The notes under the pieces are model-generated. The model was given only the letters and a program-made list of their open reading frames with translations, did no database searches and was not told where the DNA came from. From an uncultured Lachnoanaerobaculum sp. (GTDB lineage Bacteria; Bacillota; Clostridia; Lachnospirales; Lachnospiraceae): a DNA stretch of 64,000 bases. A program made the translations under genes and the position numbers. The stretch is from contig CALALP010000001.1 of assembly GCA_937925515.1 (NCBI GenBank), positions 1 through 64,000 on the forward strand, in the 5' to 3' direction. Below are positions 62,409 to 64,000 of this stretch, piece after piece (positions within the stretch are counted from its first letter, which is position 1; the number at the start of each line of letters is the position of its first letter).

Positions 62409-62454
62409 ATTACTTCTTACTTCTCCATTTCACATGTAAAAGGATATAACAAAT

Positions 62455-63150
62455 TTACTGTTTTTCTACCTTATAGCCTACTCCCCAAACTACCTTCAAA
62501 TATCTAGGTTCACGAGGGTTGATTTCTATTTTCTCTCTAATATGTCTTATATGAACTGCAACTGTATTATCAGCTCCTATTGCCTCTTCATTCCAGATTT
62601 GCTCATAAATCTCATCAATAGAAAATACCTTACCTGCATTTTTAACTAATAATAATAATATATTGTATTCAATAGGAGTGAGTTTTATCGGATCTCCTGC
62701 AATGCTAACTTCCTTAGTATCATCATTAATCATTAAATCTCCACAAGTAAAGACTTGAGAATCATTTTGACCTGCTAAATTTCCAAGTTGAGTATATCTT
62801 CTTAAATGGCTCTTTACTCTGGCAACCAATTCAAGAGGATTAAATGGCTTTGTAATATAATCATCTGCACCTATATTAAGTCCTAAAATCTTATCTGTAT
62901 CTTCAGACTTTGCAGATATAATAATAATAGGGATTGAGCTTGTTTCACGAATCTTAAGTGTAGTTCTTATTCCGTCAAGTCCCGGCATCATTACGTCAAT
63001 TATTAAAAGGTCAACTGTTGTTTCATTCATAACCTTAAGAACTTCTTGACCGTCATAAACACTTATAACTTCAAATCCCTCTCCTGATAAATAAATCTTA
63101 ATCGCCTCTACGATTTCCTTGTCATCATCACATACTAAAATCTTTTGCAT
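62455..63150 (-). CDS. OmpR-family response regulator
   Basis: A 231-residue regulator with DDD at 8-10, phospho-acceptor Asp52 (LIIDVMMPGLDG), Lys in YITKPFNPLEL, and a winged helix (LTPIEYNILLLLVKNAGKVFS, AVHIRHIREKI). It precedes the kinase gene by 46 bases. Divergent from tadA across about 110 bases. Confidence 0.94.
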   Translation of the reverse strand: MQKILVCDDDKEIVEAIKIYLSGEGFEVISVYDGQEVLKVMNETTVDLLIIDVMMPGLDGIRTTLKIRETSSIPIIIISAKSEDTDKILGLNIGADDYITKPFNPLELVARVKSHLRRYTQLGNLAGQNDSQVFTCGDLMINDDTKEVSIAGDPIKLTPIEYNILLLLVKNAGKVFSIDEIYEQIWNEEAIGADNTVAVHIRHIREKIEINPREPRYLKVVWGVGYKVEKQ

Positions 63151-63191
63151 AAATTTACCTCTCTTTTATTATTTTATTATTGGAGTTTGAA

Positions 63192-63221
63192 TTGACACTA
63201 CCCTATATAACATAGTATCAT
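63192..63221 (+). promoter_or_regulatory. Promoter of tadA
   Basis: TTGACA (63192-63197), an 18-base spacer and TATCAT (63216-63221), about 43 bases before the chosen tadA start. Confidence 0.55.
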
Positions 63222-63263
63222 AAATTTAAAAAATATCTATAATAAAAATTGGAAAATAAACAT

Positions 63264-63728
63264 ATGAAATTAAATAATTTTATGCAGGAATCATTAAAAC
63301 AGGCAAAAAAGGCATATGATATTGGCGATGTACCAATAGGTTGCGTAATAGAATATCAAGGAAAGATTATTGCAAGGGGTTATAATCGTAGAAATGCAGA
63401 TAAAAATACACTTGCACATGCTGAAATTATTGCAATAAATAAAGCTTGTAAAAAAATTGGAGATTGGCGGCTTGAACAATGTACTATGTATGTAACCCTA
63501 GAGCCATGTCCTATGTGTGCCGGTGCAATACTTCAAGCTAGAATACCGAAACTTGTGATAGGCTGTTTAAATCCTAAAGCAGGTTGTGCAGGTTCAATCC
63601 TTGATCTAATGCATATTGAAAAATTCAATCATCAAGTAGATGTTACTCTACTTGATGATGACTTACATATTGCCTGTAAAGAACTTATGCAATCTTTTTT
63701 TAAAAAACTTAGAAATAAATTATCCTAA
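63264..63728 (+). CDS. tadA: tRNA-specific adenosine deaminase
   Basis: A 154-residue zinc deaminase making inosine at wobble position 34 of tRNA-Arg. TLAHAEIIAI holds the zinc His and catalytic Glu; EPCPMCAGAI holds the two zinc Cys. VPIGCVIEY is typical. I chose ATG 63264 (MKLNNFMQESLKQAKKA); a TTG at 63249 is in frame and weakly supported. Its 3' end overlaps the converging glucokinase gene by nine bases. Confidence 0.94.
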   Translation: MKLNNFMQESLKQAKKAYDIGDVPIGCVIEYQGKIIARGYNRRNADKNTLAHAEIIAINKACKKIGDWRLEQCTMYVTLEPCPMCAGAILQARIPKLVIGCLNPKAGCAGSILDLMHIEKFNHQVDVTLLDDDLHIACKELMQSFFKKLRNKLS

Positions 63729-64000
63729 GCAAAGTTTTGCCGCTCCATATATTCCTGCATCATTTCCAAGTGTTGCAAGCACTACTTTTGCCTTTGTATC
63801 TGACATAGATAAATATTTATTGTATTTTTCATTTACTATGTCTAAAAGATACTCTCCTGCTTTTGATACACCACCACCTATAACAATTACATCAGGGTCT
63901 ATCAAAAGCCCTATATAGGATAATGCAAGCCCTAAGTATTCACTCACTACCTCTATTACATCAAGTGCTACCTCATCGCCTGCCTTTGCACAATCAAAAA
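63720..64000 (-). CDS. glcK: ROK-family glucokinase, 3' part only
   Basis: The C-terminal 93 residues of a ROK sugar kinase run off the window edge, so the 5' end is missing. AGDEVALDVIEVVSEYLG, IDPDVIVIGGGVSKAG and LGNDAGIYGAAKL match the ROK glucokinase C-terminus. The frame is open to base 64000. Would phosphorylate glucose or a related sugar. The overlap with tadA is tail to tail. Confidence 0.85.
   Translation of the reverse strand, partial: FDCAKAGDEVALDVIEVVSEYLGLALSYIGLLIDPDVIVIGGGVSKAGEYLLDIVNEKYNKYLSMSDTKAKVVLATLGNDAGIYGAAKLCLG

Overview
The window is low-GC, gene-dense DNA, read here (inference from gene content, not a database match) as the chromosome of an anaerobic Firmicute of class Clostridia, most likely a Lachnospiraceae relative. 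Pointers are: a V-type and an F-type rotary ATPase together; a full-length PurL fused to its glutaminase; a stand-alone AICAR formyltransferase beside a PurO-type IMP cyclohydrolase; a Bacillus-type large SRP RNA beside dnaX-ybaB-recR; and YesN/LytS-type sugar sensing. No phage, insertion sequence, CRISPR array or plasmid function was seen.

Layout. 1-9.4 kb (minus): V-ATPase operon ntpF-C-I-K-G-E-A-B-D, ending in a lipoprotein transacylase gene (lit). 9.4-17.8 kb: single genes, comprising a membrane-anchored SH3 protein, a GH31-type glycosidase, a DIP1984-like protein, adenosine deaminase, a leucine-rich-repeat protein, a lipoprotein, a pseudouridine synthase, a small leader-like protein and a secreted wall-binding protein. 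17.9-28.0 kb (minus): greA, a YesN regulator, a LytS/YesM kinase, two membrane-anchored sugar-binding proteins, then mglB-mglA-mglC; this reads as a sensing-plus-uptake module for galactose-like sugars. 28.3-35.4 kb (minus): F-ATPase operon atpZ-I-B-E-F-H-A-G-D-C, whose c subunit carries a sodium-binding signature. 35.6-36.6 kb: a second wall-binding protein. 36.8-48.4 kb (minus): purine operon purE-C-F-M-O-H-N-D-L behind a leader with a promoter, a small ORF and a terminator that must be read through. 48.6-53.7 kb: a SdpI-like protein with a 34-residue membrane peptide, divergent from a secreted coiled-coil protein, a two-component system and a lipoprotein, followed by a LacI-type regulator. 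53.8-54.1 kb: two tRNA-Gly genes and a small structured RNA. 54.1-60.1 kb (minus): dnaX-ybaB-recR-TPR protein-CvpA-like protein, with the SRP RNA upstream. 60.1-64 kb: another two-component system, tadA, and the 3' part of a ROK glucokinase gene.

The genes cover energy coupling (two ion-translocating ATPases), sugar capture and sensing (Mgl system, GH31, glucokinase), purine synthesis from PRPP to IMP except the PurB step and any PurK, adenosine salvage, and replication-repair housekeeping. Points most worth a second look: the purE leader with its near-perfect 16-bp direct repeat and intrinsic terminator; the two anchored sugar-binding proteins wired to LytS/YesN; a MITE-like repeat family; a type-I-antitoxin-like RNA without a visible toxin; and a 34-residue hydrophobic peptide paired with a SdpI-like protein.

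Start codons were moved downstream of the longest ORF wherever a Shine-Dalgarno sequence or family alignment favoured it (ntpA, ntpC, ntpG, the DIP1984-like gene, mglB, the second wall-binding protein, purD, purN, purM, purE, the lipoprotein at 51849, the cvpA-like gene, ybaB, tadA, atpZ).
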